Below the pieces are notes generated by a model. It worked only from the letters and a program-made list of their open reading frames with translations, did not search any database and was not told where the DNA came from. This document shows, piece after piece, positions 36,036-45,361 of a stretch of 64,000 bases of DNA. The stretch spans positions 1 through 64,000 of the forward strand of contig SUZK01000003.1 of assembly GCA_015059955.1 (NCBI GenBank), in the 5' to 3' direction. The translations under genes and the position numbers were made by a program. Each line of letters opens with the position of its first letter. Positions within the stretch are counted from its first letter, which is position 1. The stretch comes from Rikenellaceae bacterium. GTDB lineage: Bacteria > Bacteroidota > Bacteroidia > Bacteroidales > Rikenellaceae.

Positions 36036-36080
36036 TTTCGTACAACAAACCCATAACTTCGTACATTATCGCCACGAATG

Positions 36081-36112
36081 TTTGGTTTGTAGAGCGATAT
36101 TTCATACCTTTG
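36081..36112 (+). promoter_or_regulatory. Promoter of the first Ser/Thr kinase gene
   Basis: TTTG (36081-36084), 20 nt, TACCTTTG (36105-36112). It gives a leader of about 23 nt and rules out the longer open frame starting at 36082. Confidence 0.7.
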
Positions 36113-36138
36113 TACTACAAACAACTACTAATTCAGCT

Positions 36139-38313
36139 ATGGAGCTTAAGAGAGATAGGCTACTTCAAGGTGGCAGATATCGTATTATTGAGTCTATCGG
36201 CCGTGGTGGCTTCGGCATCACCTACCTCGCCGAGCAGGTTATGGCAAAGCGCAAGGTATGCATCAAGGAGTTCTTCCCCAAGGACTACTACAAGCGCGAT
36301 GGCGACACTGGCGCACTGACCCTGTCGTCGGATGGCTTTGCTGAGTCGATGAACAAGTTTAAGGCTAAGTTCGTCAAGGAGGCTCAGACTATTGCCACGC
36401 TCAACCACCCAAATATTATCCCCATCCACGATATCTTCGAGGAGAATGGTACAGCCTACTACGTGATGGATTATATCGAGGGTGAGTCGCTTAGTGGGCT
36501 TGTCAGGCGCGACGGTGCAATGAGCGAGCGCGATGCTGTGGCATATATTAAGCAAGTTGCATCGGCGTTGGAGCATATCCACGAGCAGCAGATTATGCAC
36601 CTCGACGTTAAGCCAGGCAATATCATGGTGCGCTCGAAGGATGACCACGCCATATTGATTGACTTCGGCCTCTCGAAGCACTACGACGAGAATAGTGGCG
36701 AGGCAACCTCTACAACGCCCGTAGGCGTCAGCCACGGCTACGCCCCCATCGAGCAGTACAAGCAGGGCGGTGTTAATCGCTTCTCGCCCGAGACCGACAT
36801 CTACTCTCTCGGCGCTACGCTGTACTACATCGCCACGGGCATTGTGCCACCACACGCTGCGGACATGGGCAAAGATGGCATTGGTGAGCTACCGAGCGAG
36901 CTATCATCAGGAGTTTGCGCAGCCATCCGCAAATCAATGAACTACTGGAAAGAGGATAGACCCCACACTATCGAGGAGTTCTTGGCGCTACTCGACAGCA
37001 AGACGACAACGCCCATTGTTCCAGTCGTCGCAAATGAGAAGACTACATTAGATAGCGACAATAATATAGCGAGCGAACAGAAGAGTACACCAAAGTCTGC
37101 CGTGCAGAAGCAAGAGGCTGAGCAGAAGAATCCCACTGAGCAGAAGCAGACACCTAAGGCTACCGAGAAAAAGGCTGCACCAGCCGAGAAAAAGGCCGCC
37201 GAACCCAAGAAGGAGTGGACTCCTAAATATGGTGTGAATAAGCCCAAGACATCAGAAGACGAGAAGTCGAAGAAACGCAAGTCGCTTTGGTGGTTGTGGC
37301 TCCTTATCTTGTTGCTAATTGGCGGTGTCGCATACTTGATGTTTATGGGTGGTGATAACGCAGCGCCTATTTCCAATACGACTAATACGGCTAAGCCTCA
37401 ACTTGATACTTTTGAGCAAATCGACGCCGATAGCACTACTCTTAATCAGCTACGACAGGATAGTATCAATATGGCGATACGTGACAATGCCATTCGTGAT
37501 AGTATTGCAAGTGTTGAGCGTGAGCGGTTTGTCAGGGATAGCACTGCCGCAGCCGAACAGGAGAAGCGAGAGGAAGAGGCTCGCATAGCCGAGAAGAAGA
37601 AGCGAGAGGAAGAGGCTGCACGCCAAGCAGAGCAACAACGCTTAGCCGAGCAGAAGAAGAGAGATGAAGAGGCTGCACGCCAAGCAGAACAACAACACTT
37701 AGCCGAGCAAAAGAAGAAAGAGGAAGCAGCACGCCAAGCAGAGCAACAACGTATTGATAATATGGTTGCACAAGGTCTTGGTCGTGATGGTGTATATCAG
37801 ATTGGCGACTACTATAATCGTAACGGTAAGGAGGGTGTTGTCTTCGCGGTTTGGGATAGTGGTCGCCATGGTAAGATTGTTAGTTTGGATGAAACCAGAG
37901 CCAAATGGGATTCGCGTGTTGAGCTAAAAGGCTATATAATGATTAATGGAACTAAGACGAGAGCTAATTCCTATATTGATGGCATGGCTAATACAAACAA
38001 AATAATGGATCGTGCAGATAGCCGATATTTCAAAGCCATTGTTTGGTGCCGCAGTAAGGGCGGAAATTGGTATCTTCCGGCTATAAATGAGTTAGAGGCT
38101 ATATACAATAATAAGTCAAAGATTAATTCCACACTGGCTAAATATGGTACTGAACTTCATTTTAGTGATTCTTTGGATGTTTATTATTGGACGTCAACGG
38201 AGTATGAAAACAACCCTAAGTTCTGTGCGTTGGGTGTCCCTGTGCCCAGAGGCTACGTCGGCAACCGCAATAAGTACCAACTCCACTATGTGCGCGCTGT
38301 CTCCGCTTTTTAA
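36139..38313 (+). CDS. Transmembrane Ser/Thr protein kinase with coiled-coil stalk and C-terminal sensor domain
   Basis: 724 residues. Cytoplasmic Hanks-type kinase domain (about 10-285): Gly-rich loop GRGGFG (21-26), Lys43, HLDVKPGN catalytic loop (154-161), DFG (175-177), PE motif in FSPETDIYSLG. A Lys/Glu/Pro-rich linker follows, then one membrane helix (about 384-404). Next is a charged coiled coil (about 455-541) built of near-identical 18-20-residue units AARQAEQQ(R/H)LAEQKK, and a final domain (about 543-724; GRDGVYQIGDYYNRNGKEG, WYLPAINELEAIYNN, YYWTSTEY, HYVRAVSAF) of the DUF1566/Lcl_C type, a C-type-lectin-like fold. It presumably senses something outside the cytoplasm. A paralogue without the stalk is at 46244. 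Confidence 0.88.
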   Translation: MELKRDRLLQGGRYRIIESIGRGGFGITYLAEQVMAKRKVCIKEFFPKDYYKRDGDTGALTLSSDGFAESMNKFKAKFVKEAQTIATLNHPNIIPIHDIFEENGTAYYVMDYIEGESLSGLVRRDGAMSERDAVAYIKQVASALEHIHEQQIMHLDVKPGNIMVRSKDDHAILIDFGLSKHYDENSGEATSTTPVGVSHGYAPIEQYKQGGVNRFSPETDIYSLGATLYYIATGIVPPHAADMGKDGIGELPSELSSGVCAAIRKSMNYWKEDRPHTIEEFLALLDSKTTTPIVPVVANEKTTLDSDNNIASEQKSTPKSAVQKQEAEQKNPTEQKQTPKATEKKAAPAEKKAAEPKKEWTPKYGVNKPKTSEDEKSKKRKSLWWLWLLILLLIGGVAYLMFMGGDNAAPISNTTNTAKPQLDTFEQIDADSTTLNQLRQDSINMAIRDNAIRDSIASVERERFVRDSTAAAEQEKREEEARIAEKKKREEEAARQAEQQRLAEQKKRDEEAARQAEQQHLAEQKKKEEAARQAEQQRIDNMVAQGLGRDGVYQIGDYYNRNGKEGVVFAVWDSGRHGKIVSLDETRAKWDSRVELKGYIMINGTKTRANSYIDGMANTNKIMDRADSRYFKAIVWCRSKGGNWYLPAINELEAIYNNKSKINSTLAKYGTELHFSDSLDVYYWTSTEYENNPKFCALGVPVPRGYVGNRNKYQLHYVRAVSAF
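37573..37755 (+). repeat. Tandem coding repeat of about 57 bp in the kinase stalk
   Basis: Units carrying GCACGCCAAGCAGA recur at about 57- and 54-bp spacing (copies beginning near 37618, 37675 and 37730), with shorter, more degenerate copies upstream. The high DNA identity suggests recent expansion and possible length variation between strains. Confidence 0.75.
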
Positions 38314-38354
38314 GATTTAGGCTTGTCGGTTGCGGCCGCAGCTTTACTATTTTT

Positions 38355-38386
38355 CCTCGCGCTTTTCGGGCGCGAGGAGTTTTTTT
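38355..38386 (+). terminator. Terminator of the first kinase gene
   Basis: CCTCGCGC (38355-38362), 7-nt loop, GCGCGAGG (38370-38377), then AGTTTTTTTG. A strong intrinsic terminator. Confidence 0.85.
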
Positions 38387-38547
38387 GTTCAGCGAGGATT
38401 TGTTGCGGGCGCTGCCCGCATGGCGCTACGCTTGCGAGGGCGCAGGCTTAGGGCGTTTAGAGAGTTTAGAGAAAGTGGGGATTATGAGGATTATGGGGGA
38501 TGTAGGGAAGTTGCTTTCCTAAGTCCCCTAATCTCTCTTTCATCTTT

Positions 38548-38600
38548 AGAAGCTGTTTGAATTTTATTTCGAGCTTTCAATAAAATTCAAAACAGCTTCT
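38548..38600. repeat. 21-bp inverted repeat between convergent genes
   Basis: AGAAGCTGTTTGAATTTTAT (from 38548) pairs with the inverse at 38579-38600 with one bulged A, around a 10-nt loop. The tolC-like stop codon (38587-38589) lies in the right arm. Probable terminator or REP-type element. The stretch 38387-38547 before it holds a GCGGGC/GCCCGC hairpin and short GC-rich repeats, but no gene. Confidence 0.75.
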
Positions 38601-39843
38601 TAGCCGTAACGTACTCGTAGCTGGCGATGGCCATAGCGTAGTCGTAGTAGGCAGCGACGACATTCTGGTATATCTGCAACCAGCTAATCTGCGCTTGCAG
38701 GACATCGAGGATTGTGCCAAGACCCTCGCCATAGGAGTAGATGCTCATATCGAGGTTCTCGCGCGCAAGGTCGAGGCTCGCACGGGCAGCCTCCACGCGA
38801 CGGTGTGTATTATAGATATTTGCCCATGCGTCGCCCTCGATAAGTGCAATATCGTCGGCAGTCTGCTCCATGGCGACTATCTGCTGCATATACTTCGCCT
38901 TAGCCGAGCGCGCAGCATGGCAGCGCTCGCCAAAGTGAAAGATAGGCGTGGCGAAGGAGAGCACCACAGCGCCATCGCCATACAAGCCACCGCCCTTAAC
39001 ATGGGGTATCTTAGGTTGCAACGTGCCATAGGCGACAACATCTATTGCCGGCAGGAAGGGTGCGACAGCCGCCCTAATTCCCCACCGCGCGTGCTCCATA
39101 GAGAGCTGAGCGCTACGGTAGCGAGGGTGGCCATCGACAACATCGTCGACACTCACACGGCAAGGCATGGCGCGCTCATCGAAGATGGACTCACCAAGCA
39201 GCACATCACTACCTATATCGGCACCACGCAACGAGTTATAGTTATGCAGGGCGATAGTATAGCTCTGCTCGGCCGAGGATAGCTGATAGCGAGCATCGCT
39301 CATGCGCGACTCTATTTGCAGCAGGTCACCCTTAGCGCTATACCCCTCAGCAAAGCGGCGCTCGACAACCGTGCGCAGCGAGTCGACAGCGGCGACATAC
39401 TCACGGATAATATCGCGATAGGCCGCGGCGCGCGACAGCCGCCAGTAGGCAGCATCGGCAGCATAGATGACATCGAGGCGCACAAGGCTGTCATCGACAA
39501 GACTCTTGTCGTAGGCGAGCTTCGAGCGCTTAGCCGCCGCACGCACACCACCGCCATCAAATATCGGCTGGCTGATGGTGGCATTGGTACTCCATCCCCA
39601 CGGCCTCACGCCCGACGCGTGGCGAAAGTTGAGTGACGCCTCACGGCTCAAATCGAGGCGCGGAAGATAGCCCTTATTTGCCCTACGCATATCGGCATTA
39701 GCACCCTCGACAGCAAGCTCCGAGAGTTCCACCTCGTGGCTATACGCAAGCACCTCGTCGCGGTAGTCGCGAAGCGTGGTTTGAGCGCTTGCATCGCATA
39801 ATGCGATGAGTGATATAAATAGTGTTATTATACTATGTTTCAT
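38587..39843 (-). CDS. TolC-family outer-membrane efflux protein
   Basis: 418 residues with a signal peptide (MKHSIITLFISLIALCDASA) and two homologous OEP repeats of long coiled-coil helices (about 25-210 and 215-418). It forms the trimeric outer-membrane exit duct of the RND pump encoded just upstream. The start ATG overlaps the stop of the RND gene by 4 nt (ATGA); the longer frame up to 40038 is antisense-like sequence inside the RND gene. It ends within an inverted repeat. Confidence 0.9.
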   Translation of the reverse strand: MKHSIITLFISLIALCDASAQTTLRDYRDEVLAYSHEVELSELAVEGANADMRRANKGYLPRLDLSREASLNFRHASGVRPWGWSTNATISQPIFDGGGVRAAAKRSKLAYDKSLVDDSLVRLDVIYAADAAYWRLSRAAAYRDIIREYVAAVDSLRTVVERRFAEGYSAKGDLLQIESRMSDARYQLSSAEQSYTIALHNYNSLRGADIGSDVLLGESIFDERAMPCRVSVDDVVDGHPRYRSAQLSMEHARWGIRAAVAPFLPAIDVVAYGTLQPKIPHVKGGGLYGDGAVVLSFATPIFHFGERCHAARSAKAKYMQQIVAMEQTADDIALIEGDAWANIYNTHRRVEAARASLDLARENLDMSIYSYGEGLGTILDVLQAQISWLQIYQNVVAAYYDYAMAIASYEYVTAKKLF

Positions 39844-42800
39844 CCTTTTATGCGATATAATAGTGAATAGATAACCGGAAGCACCAAGAGCACCAACAAC
39901 GTGGCTACGACAAGGCCACCCATGATGGTAGCAGCCATACCGCCAAACATCGAGTCGAAGAGCAGTGGCACCATGCCCAACACCGTTGTCAGCGATGCCA
40001 CAACGACGGGCGTAAAGCGGTCGGCAGCAGCACGCCACACAGCCTCATGAGGCGGCACACCCTCGCCGCGCATCTCCTCGATACGTGAGAGCAGTATCAC
40101 GCCACTCTTAATATTCATACCCACAAGGCCGAGGAGGCCCAAAAGCGAGAAGAAGTCGAACATCTTACCCGTAACGCCGAGGCCAAGCACCACGCCAATA
40201 AAGATAAGCGGCACAGTAACCATAACAGCAATAGCGCCACGATAGCTACGGAAGAGTAGTAGCAACAAGACGAAGATTGCAAGCAGCGTAATAGGTATAT
40301 TATCCGCCAAGGCTGCATTCGACTCGTCGCGGCTCTCCTCCTCGCCAAATAGCTCCATGCGGTAGCCGTCGGGAAGCGCAACACCCTGCTCTACATCCGC
40401 ACGCAGGGCATCAAGAAGCTCGATGGTATTGACACCGCGTGCAGGGTCGCACTGCGCCTTCATAACACGCTCGGAGTTAATGCGCTTGATGACCGTATTG
40501 TCGAACGCAAGACTCTGCGACGATGTGGCCTGCGCCAAGCTATACAGGCCACCACGCGACGAGAATACTGGCGTGGTAATCAGTGCATTAAGCGAACTAT
40601 CAACAATAGATGTAGAGCGCAGAACGATAGGCATTGTCACATCGCCCTCGCGGTAGCTACCTACACGCATGCCGTCGGTCGCCACCTCCAAGGCTTGTAG
40701 CATAGAGCCTCGGTTGACACCTATACGCTGACCCTTGAGTTGCGAGTAGTGAGGCTGCCATACAGCCACCCTATTGCCCCAACTATTACGCACGTTACGC
40801 GTCGCGGGGTTATCGCGCATAATAGCCATAGCATCATTGGTAAGGCACGCCAACGTATCAATATTATCGCCCACAAAGCCGAACTCGATGGTGGCATCGG
40901 GGACTGGCGAGAGCTTGAAAAGCGACGAGCGTAGCCACACATCGGCAAAATTTTGAGCGACCCATCTATCGAAGCGCTCCTCGACAATCGGCGTATCCTC
41001 CGAATCGTGCAGCTCAACGAGAATATTGCCATAGTTGGGGCGCGCGGCATAGCTGCCCGATGCGAGGTAGTAACGCGGCGGAGTGCCACCAGCAACCATC
41101 GACACACGCTTCACCTCAGGCTGGGCGTTCAGCCACTCGTTCATACTCTGCAAACGCTCCTCGGTGACAGCCATATCGTAGCCCTCAGGGAGAAGAACAT
41201 CGGCACGAAAATAGGGTTTATCGAGTTGTGGGAAGAAGTTTTGTGGCATACGCGACATCGCCCATAGCGACAATCCAAACACAACCACCACAACACTAAT
41301 AGTAAGCCACTTATATCTTATCAGCTTACGCACTACATGACCAAACCACATCATCCTCTCACCACCCTTTTCGACTCTGGTTCTGCGTAGCAACACAACG
41401 CCCATGGCGGGCACTTGTGTAAGTGCAAAAAGCCAGCTTGCGAGTAGCGACACGGTGATAACAAAGAACAACGGACGTATAATCTCGGCAACAGACGAGG
41501 GGGCAAGTTGTAGGGGCAGGAACGAGATAATGGCGATAAGCGTGGCGGTAAGTAGAGCTATGCGAGGCGTGGTGGCACCAACCGAGGCGGCATCGGTCAT
41601 CGACATACCGCGCCGCGAGAGCATCTGCATATTATCCGATACGACGATGGCATTATCAACGAGCATACCCATAGCGATGATAAAGCCCGCAAGCGAGGTG
41701 CGATTAAGACCCTCACCAAGGATATACATAGCCACGAATGTAGCCGCAATGGAGAGTATCAGCGACGAGCCTACAACAACACCCGACCGCCAGCCCATAG
41801 CCAACATAACGAGCAGAATGACAATGACCAACGACTCAATAAGATTGACCAAGAAGTCGTTGGTGGCCTCGCGTGCGATACGGTTTTCGGGGTATATGGT
41901 CTCAACATCGACACCCACAGGAAGCACAGATGCGAACTCATCAATTATATCTTCGACCTCCTCGCCAACAGCGACAATATCCATATCGGCATCCGAGGCA
42001 ACAGCAACACCTATCGCACGACGTCCATCGACCCACATCTTCGTGTCGGCAGGCTCGACGTAGCTACGTTCGACACGCGCAACATCGCCCAAGCGATATT
42101 GCTTGCCATCATCGGCCATAAGAAGCTGATTTTCAATATCCGAAAGCGATGAGTAGCTACCATCCTCGACGATGGTGATATATAGCTCGCCATCGCTCCA
42201 CTCGCCGACATTGACTATGGCGCTCTGCGACGACACAGCACGCTCGATAGCATCGGGGCGCAGGTCGAAGGCGGCAAGCGTAGCTGTCGAAACCACAATG
42301 TCGACCTTAGGGCGTTGCTCACCCCATAGCAAGACCTTCTCGACGCCACGCACAGCATACAACTGCATCTGCAAGCGTTGAGCATAGTCGCGCATTTCCT
42401 CCCACGAGTAGCCCTCATCAGCGACCACAGCGTAGTACATACCATAGACATCGCCAAAGTCATCGGCGACGGTGATAGGACCTGTGCCCTCAGGGAGTTG
42501 TGGCGTCACATTATCGACCTTACGACGTAGCTCGTCCCATAGCTGCTCAACACGATTTGCCGAGGTGGCCGACTCCAACTCGACGACCAACCGAGCATAG
42601 CCAAAGTGAGCCTCGGAGGTTATCTTCTTAACCGCCGTAAGTGTGCGCAGCTCGCGCTCCAAAGGCTCGACAACAAGGCGCTCAACCTGCTCAGGCGTAG
42701 CACCTGCATAGGGACAGACGACAACAGCGCTCTTAATCTTAAAGGTGGAGTCCTCCTTCTTGCCGAGAACCTCGAAAGCATATACCCCGCCGAGGAGTAT

Positions 42801-42863
42801 CAGCACAAGGAAGAACCACAATATAGAGCGATTTGTGACAGATATTTTAGATATGTTTGCCAT
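39840..42863 (-). CDS. RND efflux permease (AcrB/HAE family)
   Basis: Inner-membrane proton-driven multidrug or metabolite exporter. The 1007 residues show the RND plan: an N-terminal helix, a first large periplasmic loop, six helices, a second loop and six more helices. The proton-relay aspartate is in GMLVDNAIVVSDN (helix 4, about residue 400), where AcrB has DD; only one Asp is kept, as in many family members. Periplasmic signatures include PYAGATPEQVERLVVEPLERELR and PEGTGPITVADDFGDVYG. No substrate can be told from the sequence. It is 4 nt after the adaptor gene. Confidence 0.93.
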   Translation of the reverse strand: MANISKISVTNRSILWFFLVLILLGGVYAFEVLGKKEDSTFKIKSAVVVCPYAGATPEQVERLVVEPLERELRTLTAVKKITSEAHFGYARLVVELESATSANRVEQLWDELRRKVDNVTPQLPEGTGPITVADDFGDVYGMYYAVVADEGYSWEEMRDYAQRLQMQLYAVRGVEKVLLWGEQRPKVDIVVSTATLAAFDLRPDAIERAVSSQSAIVNVGEWSDGELYITIVEDGSYSSLSDIENQLLMADDGKQYRLGDVARVERSYVEPADTKMWVDGRRAIGVAVASDADMDIVAVGEEVEDIIDEFASVLPVGVDVETIYPENRIAREATNDFLVNLIESLVIVILLVMLAMGWRSGVVVGSSLILSIAATFVAMYILGEGLNRTSLAGFIIAMGMLVDNAIVVSDNMQMLSRRGMSMTDAASVGATTPRIALLTATLIAIISFLPLQLAPSSVAEIIRPLFFVITVSLLASWLFALTQVPAMGVVLLRRTRVEKGGERMMWFGHVVRKLIRYKWLTISVVVVVFGLSLWAMSRMPQNFFPQLDKPYFRADVLLPEGYDMAVTEERLQSMNEWLNAQPEVKRVSMVAGGTPPRYYLASGSYAARPNYGNILVELHDSEDTPIVEERFDRWVAQNFADVWLRSSLFKLSPVPDATIEFGFVGDNIDTLACLTNDAMAIMRDNPATRNVRNSWGNRVAVWQPHYSQLKGQRIGVNRGSMLQALEVATDGMRVGSYREGDVTMPIVLRSTSIVDSSLNALITTPVFSSRGGLYSLAQATSSQSLAFDNTVIKRINSERVMKAQCDPARGVNTIELLDALRADVEQGVALPDGYRMELFGEEESRDESNAALADNIPITLLAIFVLLLLLFRSYRGAIAVMVTVPLIFIGVVLGLGVTGKMFDFFSLLGLLGLVGMNIKSGVILLSRIEEMRGEGVPPHEAVWRAAADRFTPVVVASLTTVLGMVPLLFDSMFGGMAATIMGGLVVATLLVLLVLPVIYSLLYRIKG

Positions 42864-42867
42864 AGTA

Positions 42868-43899
42868 TCACTCCATTATCGTTACGCGCTCACCATCAGC
42901 AAGCCTATACACCCCTGCCACAACTACCCTATCGCCGACCGATATATCACCCCTAACAGCAACCTTATTGCCACTTAGGATAGTTGTGATATGCACACTA
43001 CGCTTCTCTACACGCCCATCGTCATCCACAACCCACACGTAGTCGCCCTCGCCAATAGGGGCATAAATGGCGGCTAAGGGTACAGCAACAGCACCTGTCT
43101 GCTGGGAGTGGAGTTCGACAGTAGCCATGCAAGTCATACCAGGAGTAATGCGATACTTCGATGTATCAACATCCACAAGGCGGAGTGACACGGGATAGCC
43201 TCTGGCATCGGAGGTGGTACGCGCAAAGCTCTTTATAACGGCAGCAAACGCCACATCGGGATAGGCATCAAAGGTGACACTAAAACGTGTTGTTGGCTCG
43301 GCAAGCAGCGTCACAACATCTTCGGGTGCTGTGAAGCCGACCGTAGTGCTCACAGGGGTGACGATGCGCACGATAGTCTCTCCCGAGGCAACGCGCTGGA
43401 AGGCATCGACATAGGTACGTTCGACAACGCCATCAAAGGGGGCTACGATGCGCGTATCTTGGAGTAGGTCGAGGGCATTTTCATACGTTGTTCGCGCCTG
43501 CTCGACGCTACTTATCAACGACTCCACCTCCTGCTGCGATATGGCGTCGTGCTCGGCAAGACGCTGGGCGCGACGTAGACGCGACTGCACCTCGTCGTAG
43601 GAGGCCTTGGCAGCATCGACCTGAAGTTTCACATCGCGCTCGTCGAGGCGCGCAAGCACCTCACCGCGACGCACCATAACGCCCTTAGCCACAGGAATAT
43701 CCACAACGCGACCCGATATCTTAAAGGCAAGATTTACAGCGTCATCGGCAGTGGAGAGCGCCGCAAAGTTACGCACCACAACGCCCGTAGACTGCGCCTC
43801 AGCGACCTTAACTAATTGGTTATTGTCCACTTCGACACTCTCGCTATTCGTGCATGCGACGATGAGAAGGATTGATATAATAGATAGTGTTCTACGCAT
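42868..43899 (-). CDS. RND efflux periplasmic adaptor (membrane fusion) lipoprotein
   Basis: 343 residues with a lipoprotein signal (MRRTLSIISILLIVAC, lipobox IVAC, Cys16). Next comes a split lipoyl/biotinyl-like domain (VVDIPVAKGVMVRRGEVLARLD and IVAPFDGVVERTYVD) around an alpha-helical hairpin (about 100-140), then beta-barrel and membrane-proximal domains. It links the RND permease to the TolC-type channel. First gene of the adaptor-RND-TolC operon. An intrinsic terminator of the upstream gene ends only about 6 nt before the ATG, so the operon promoter is not evident. Confidence 0.92.
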   Translation of the reverse strand: MRRTLSIISILLIVACTNSESVEVDNNQLVKVAEAQSTGVVVRNFAALSTADDAVNLAFKISGRVVDIPVAKGVMVRRGEVLARLDERDVKLQVDAAKASYDEVQSRLRRAQRLAEHDAISQQEVESLISSVEQARTTYENALDLLQDTRIVAPFDGVVERTYVDAFQRVASGETIVRIVTPVSTTVGFTAPEDVVTLLAEPTTRFSVTFDAYPDVAFAAVIKSFARTTSDARGYPVSLRLVDVDTSKYRITPGMTCMATVELHSQQTGAVAVPLAAIYAPIGEGDYVWVVDDDGRVEKRSVHITTILSGNKVAVRGDISVGDRVVVAGVYRLADGERVTIME

Positions 43900-43904
43900 A
43901 AATG

Positions 43905-43940
43905 AAAAAAATTGACCATTCCTGCTGAGGAGTGGTCAAT
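43905..43940 (-). terminator. Intrinsic terminator directly upstream of the efflux operon
   Basis: On the minus strand the 12-nt arms ATTGACCACTCC/GGAATGGTCAAT, with one mismatch, enclose 6 nt and are followed by TTTTTT. It ends the DUF3575-type gene but stops about 6 nt before the adaptor ATG. Confidence 0.8.
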
Positions 43941-43960
43941 TATCTTGCCAGAGCTATAAG

Positions 43961-44581
43961 CTACTTTGGAGGGTTGAGAAGAAAACCTATCGATATGCCC
44001 GCCTTTGTAGGTAGCCATTGTGCCGATACGTTATATGGGTCGGGTGATGGAGGCTCCTTCCAATCGGGTCGCGAGGGGTGCATATCTATAACATGGTCGA
44101 GCGAGTAGCCGTTATACCAGCAATAGGAGTAGCCAAAGCCGGCAAATATATCGAGCAGCCAGCGCTTGGCAAAGCGAAACTCGTAGCCAATGGCGGCACC
44201 GAGCATGCAACCATGACCCTTGCAGTACCTATCTTGCAGTAGCAAACGCCCATGGGAAAGCTGAGGCTTCGACATATTGAAGGCCTTGAGCGCTATATTG
44301 GCAGCTACATAGAAGCCGCGATTATGCTCCTTGATATAGTAGCGGTACTCGTTCTGGAATATGCCGAAGTGCATGGGATGGCCCTTAATAGAGCACCATG
44401 GCGAGTAGACTATCTCGGTTTGAAACGTAGAGTGCTCCGACAAGGTAAACTCCACCTGCGGGTTGACAAGGCCACATAGAGCATAGGCGCCATTGAGCTT
44501 GACATATGTCTGCGCAGAGGCCGCTGTGGCGATGCCAAACATGGCCACAGCGATTATAGCGATATGTATGAGGCGCCTCAT
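43961..44581 (-). CDS. DUF3575-type outer-membrane protein
   Basis: 206 residues with a signal peptide (ending ATAASAQ) and a small-barrel-like pattern: LNGAYALCGLVNPQVEFTL, STFQTEIVYSPW, NEYRYYI, FYVAANIALKAF, CMLGAAIGYEFRF and LLDIFAGFGYSY. The alternation and the Tyr/Gly content match DUF3575 proteins, small Bacteroidales outer-membrane barrels, some of them linked to fimbrial loci. Here it stands alone between its own -7 box (TAACTTTG, 44611-44618) and a terminator. Function unknown. Confidence 0.7.
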   Translation of the reverse strand: MRRLIHIAIIAVAMFGIATAASAQTYVKLNGAYALCGLVNPQVEFTLSEHSTFQTEIVYSPWCSIKGHPMHFGIFQNEYRYYIKEHNRGFYVAANIALKAFNMSKPQLSHGRLLLQDRYCKGHGCMLGAAIGYEFRFAKRWLLDIFAGFGYSYCWYNGYSLDHVIDMHPSRPDWKEPPSPDPYNVSAQWLPTKAGISIGFLLNPPK

Positions 44582-44649
44582 GTCTGAATATTTGGAGGTG
44601 GTACGTAATGCAAAGTTACAAAAAAAATGGAGATAACATACCGCATATT

Positions 44650-44678
44650 AAAAAAAAGGCCACTTGAAACAAGCGGCC
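44650..44678 (-). terminator. Terminator of the acidic lipoprotein gene
   Basis: GGCC-A-CTTG-AAA-CAAG-C-GGCC (44658-44678); on the minus strand it is followed by a run of eight T. Confidence 0.8.
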
Positions 44679-44701
44679 ATAAAAAAGTATACTAAATACG
44701 A

Positions 44702-45124
44702 CTATTTCATGTAGTACTCGTCATCGAAGTCCTCATCGTACTCGTAATCATTGTCAGCACCCTCAAGGTCAGACTCATAACCATAATCAGACTCGCCCTC
44801 ATCGTACTCGTAATCATAGTCAGCACCCTCAAGGTCAGCGTAATCCTCGTCGTGATTACCGAGCTCACCAGCTGCATAAGCTGCCTCAAGAGCCTCATTA
44901 GCGAACTCATCACCGAGGCCATACTCATAACCATACTCAGCCTCGCTCTCATCCTCAACAGTTACATTCTCATTATTCTGTGCTGGAGCCTCAGGAGCGC
45001 CCTTTGAATCTTTAGCAGTCTGCTCGGTCTTCTTAGCAGCATCCTCGCCAGACTTCTTCTCCTCGTTACCACCGCATGCTACAAGCATACCAGCAACTGC
45101 AAAAAGTAGGAAAAATTTTTTCAT
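44702..45124 (-). CDS. Small acidic repeat lipoprotein
   Basis: 140 residues: lipoprotein signal with lipobox LVAC (Cys17), an Lys/Glu/Ala linker (about 22-55), then a strikingly acidic Tyr-rich region (about 57-140). In it a unit (S)DLEGAD-x-DYEYDE recurs two to three times, with further YGYE elements. There are hardly any basic residues in the second half. Such sequences are expected to be disordered and could bind calcium or other cations, but no known motif is complete. It is monocistronic with its own promoter (45222-45253) and terminator. Confidence 0.8.
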   Translation of the reverse strand: MKKFFLLFAVAGMLVACGGNEEKKSGEDAAKKTEQTAKDSKGAPEAPAQNNENVTVEDESEAEYGYEYGLGDEFANEALEAAYAAGELGNHDEDYADLEGADYDYEYDEGESDYGYESDLEGADNDYEYDEDFDDEYYMK

Positions 45125-45221
45125 CTCTTTTTTGTTTTAAAGTTAGTTTATTGTAAATAACATTGATAATAATTGGGACTAAAGCCTACTTATACAATAG
45201 ACATAGCCCGATTTGGGATTA

Positions 45222-45253
45222 CAAAAATAGTATAACGGCCACGTTTCGACAAA
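45222..45253 (-). promoter_or_regulatory. Promoter of the acidic lipoprotein gene
   Basis: Minus strand TTTG (45250-45253), 20 nt, TATTTTTG (45222-45229). It predicts a leader of about 90 nt. I see nothing else between 45125 and 45360. Confidence 0.65.
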
Positions 45254-45361
45254 TATCACCCGGTTCTAATTTGGCTCTAATTGACAGTGATGGTCGTTGA
45301 AGGAGCATACAGAGGTAGAGATAATAATGCGTCACTGAATTTTGAATTTTACCATGATAAT

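Noticed and set aside
36160..36855. 231-residue minus-strand open frame inside the first kinase gene
   Set aside because: The kinase reading frame has all catalytic motifs on the plus strand; the antisense frame has none.
39844..40038. N-terminal extension of the TolC-like protein
   Set aside because: It lies within the RND gene in another frame; the ATGA overlap and signal peptide support 39843.
42868..44581. DUF3575-type gene as a fourth component of the efflux operon
   Set aside because: A strong terminator (43905-43940) separates it from the adaptor gene, and it has its own -7 box.
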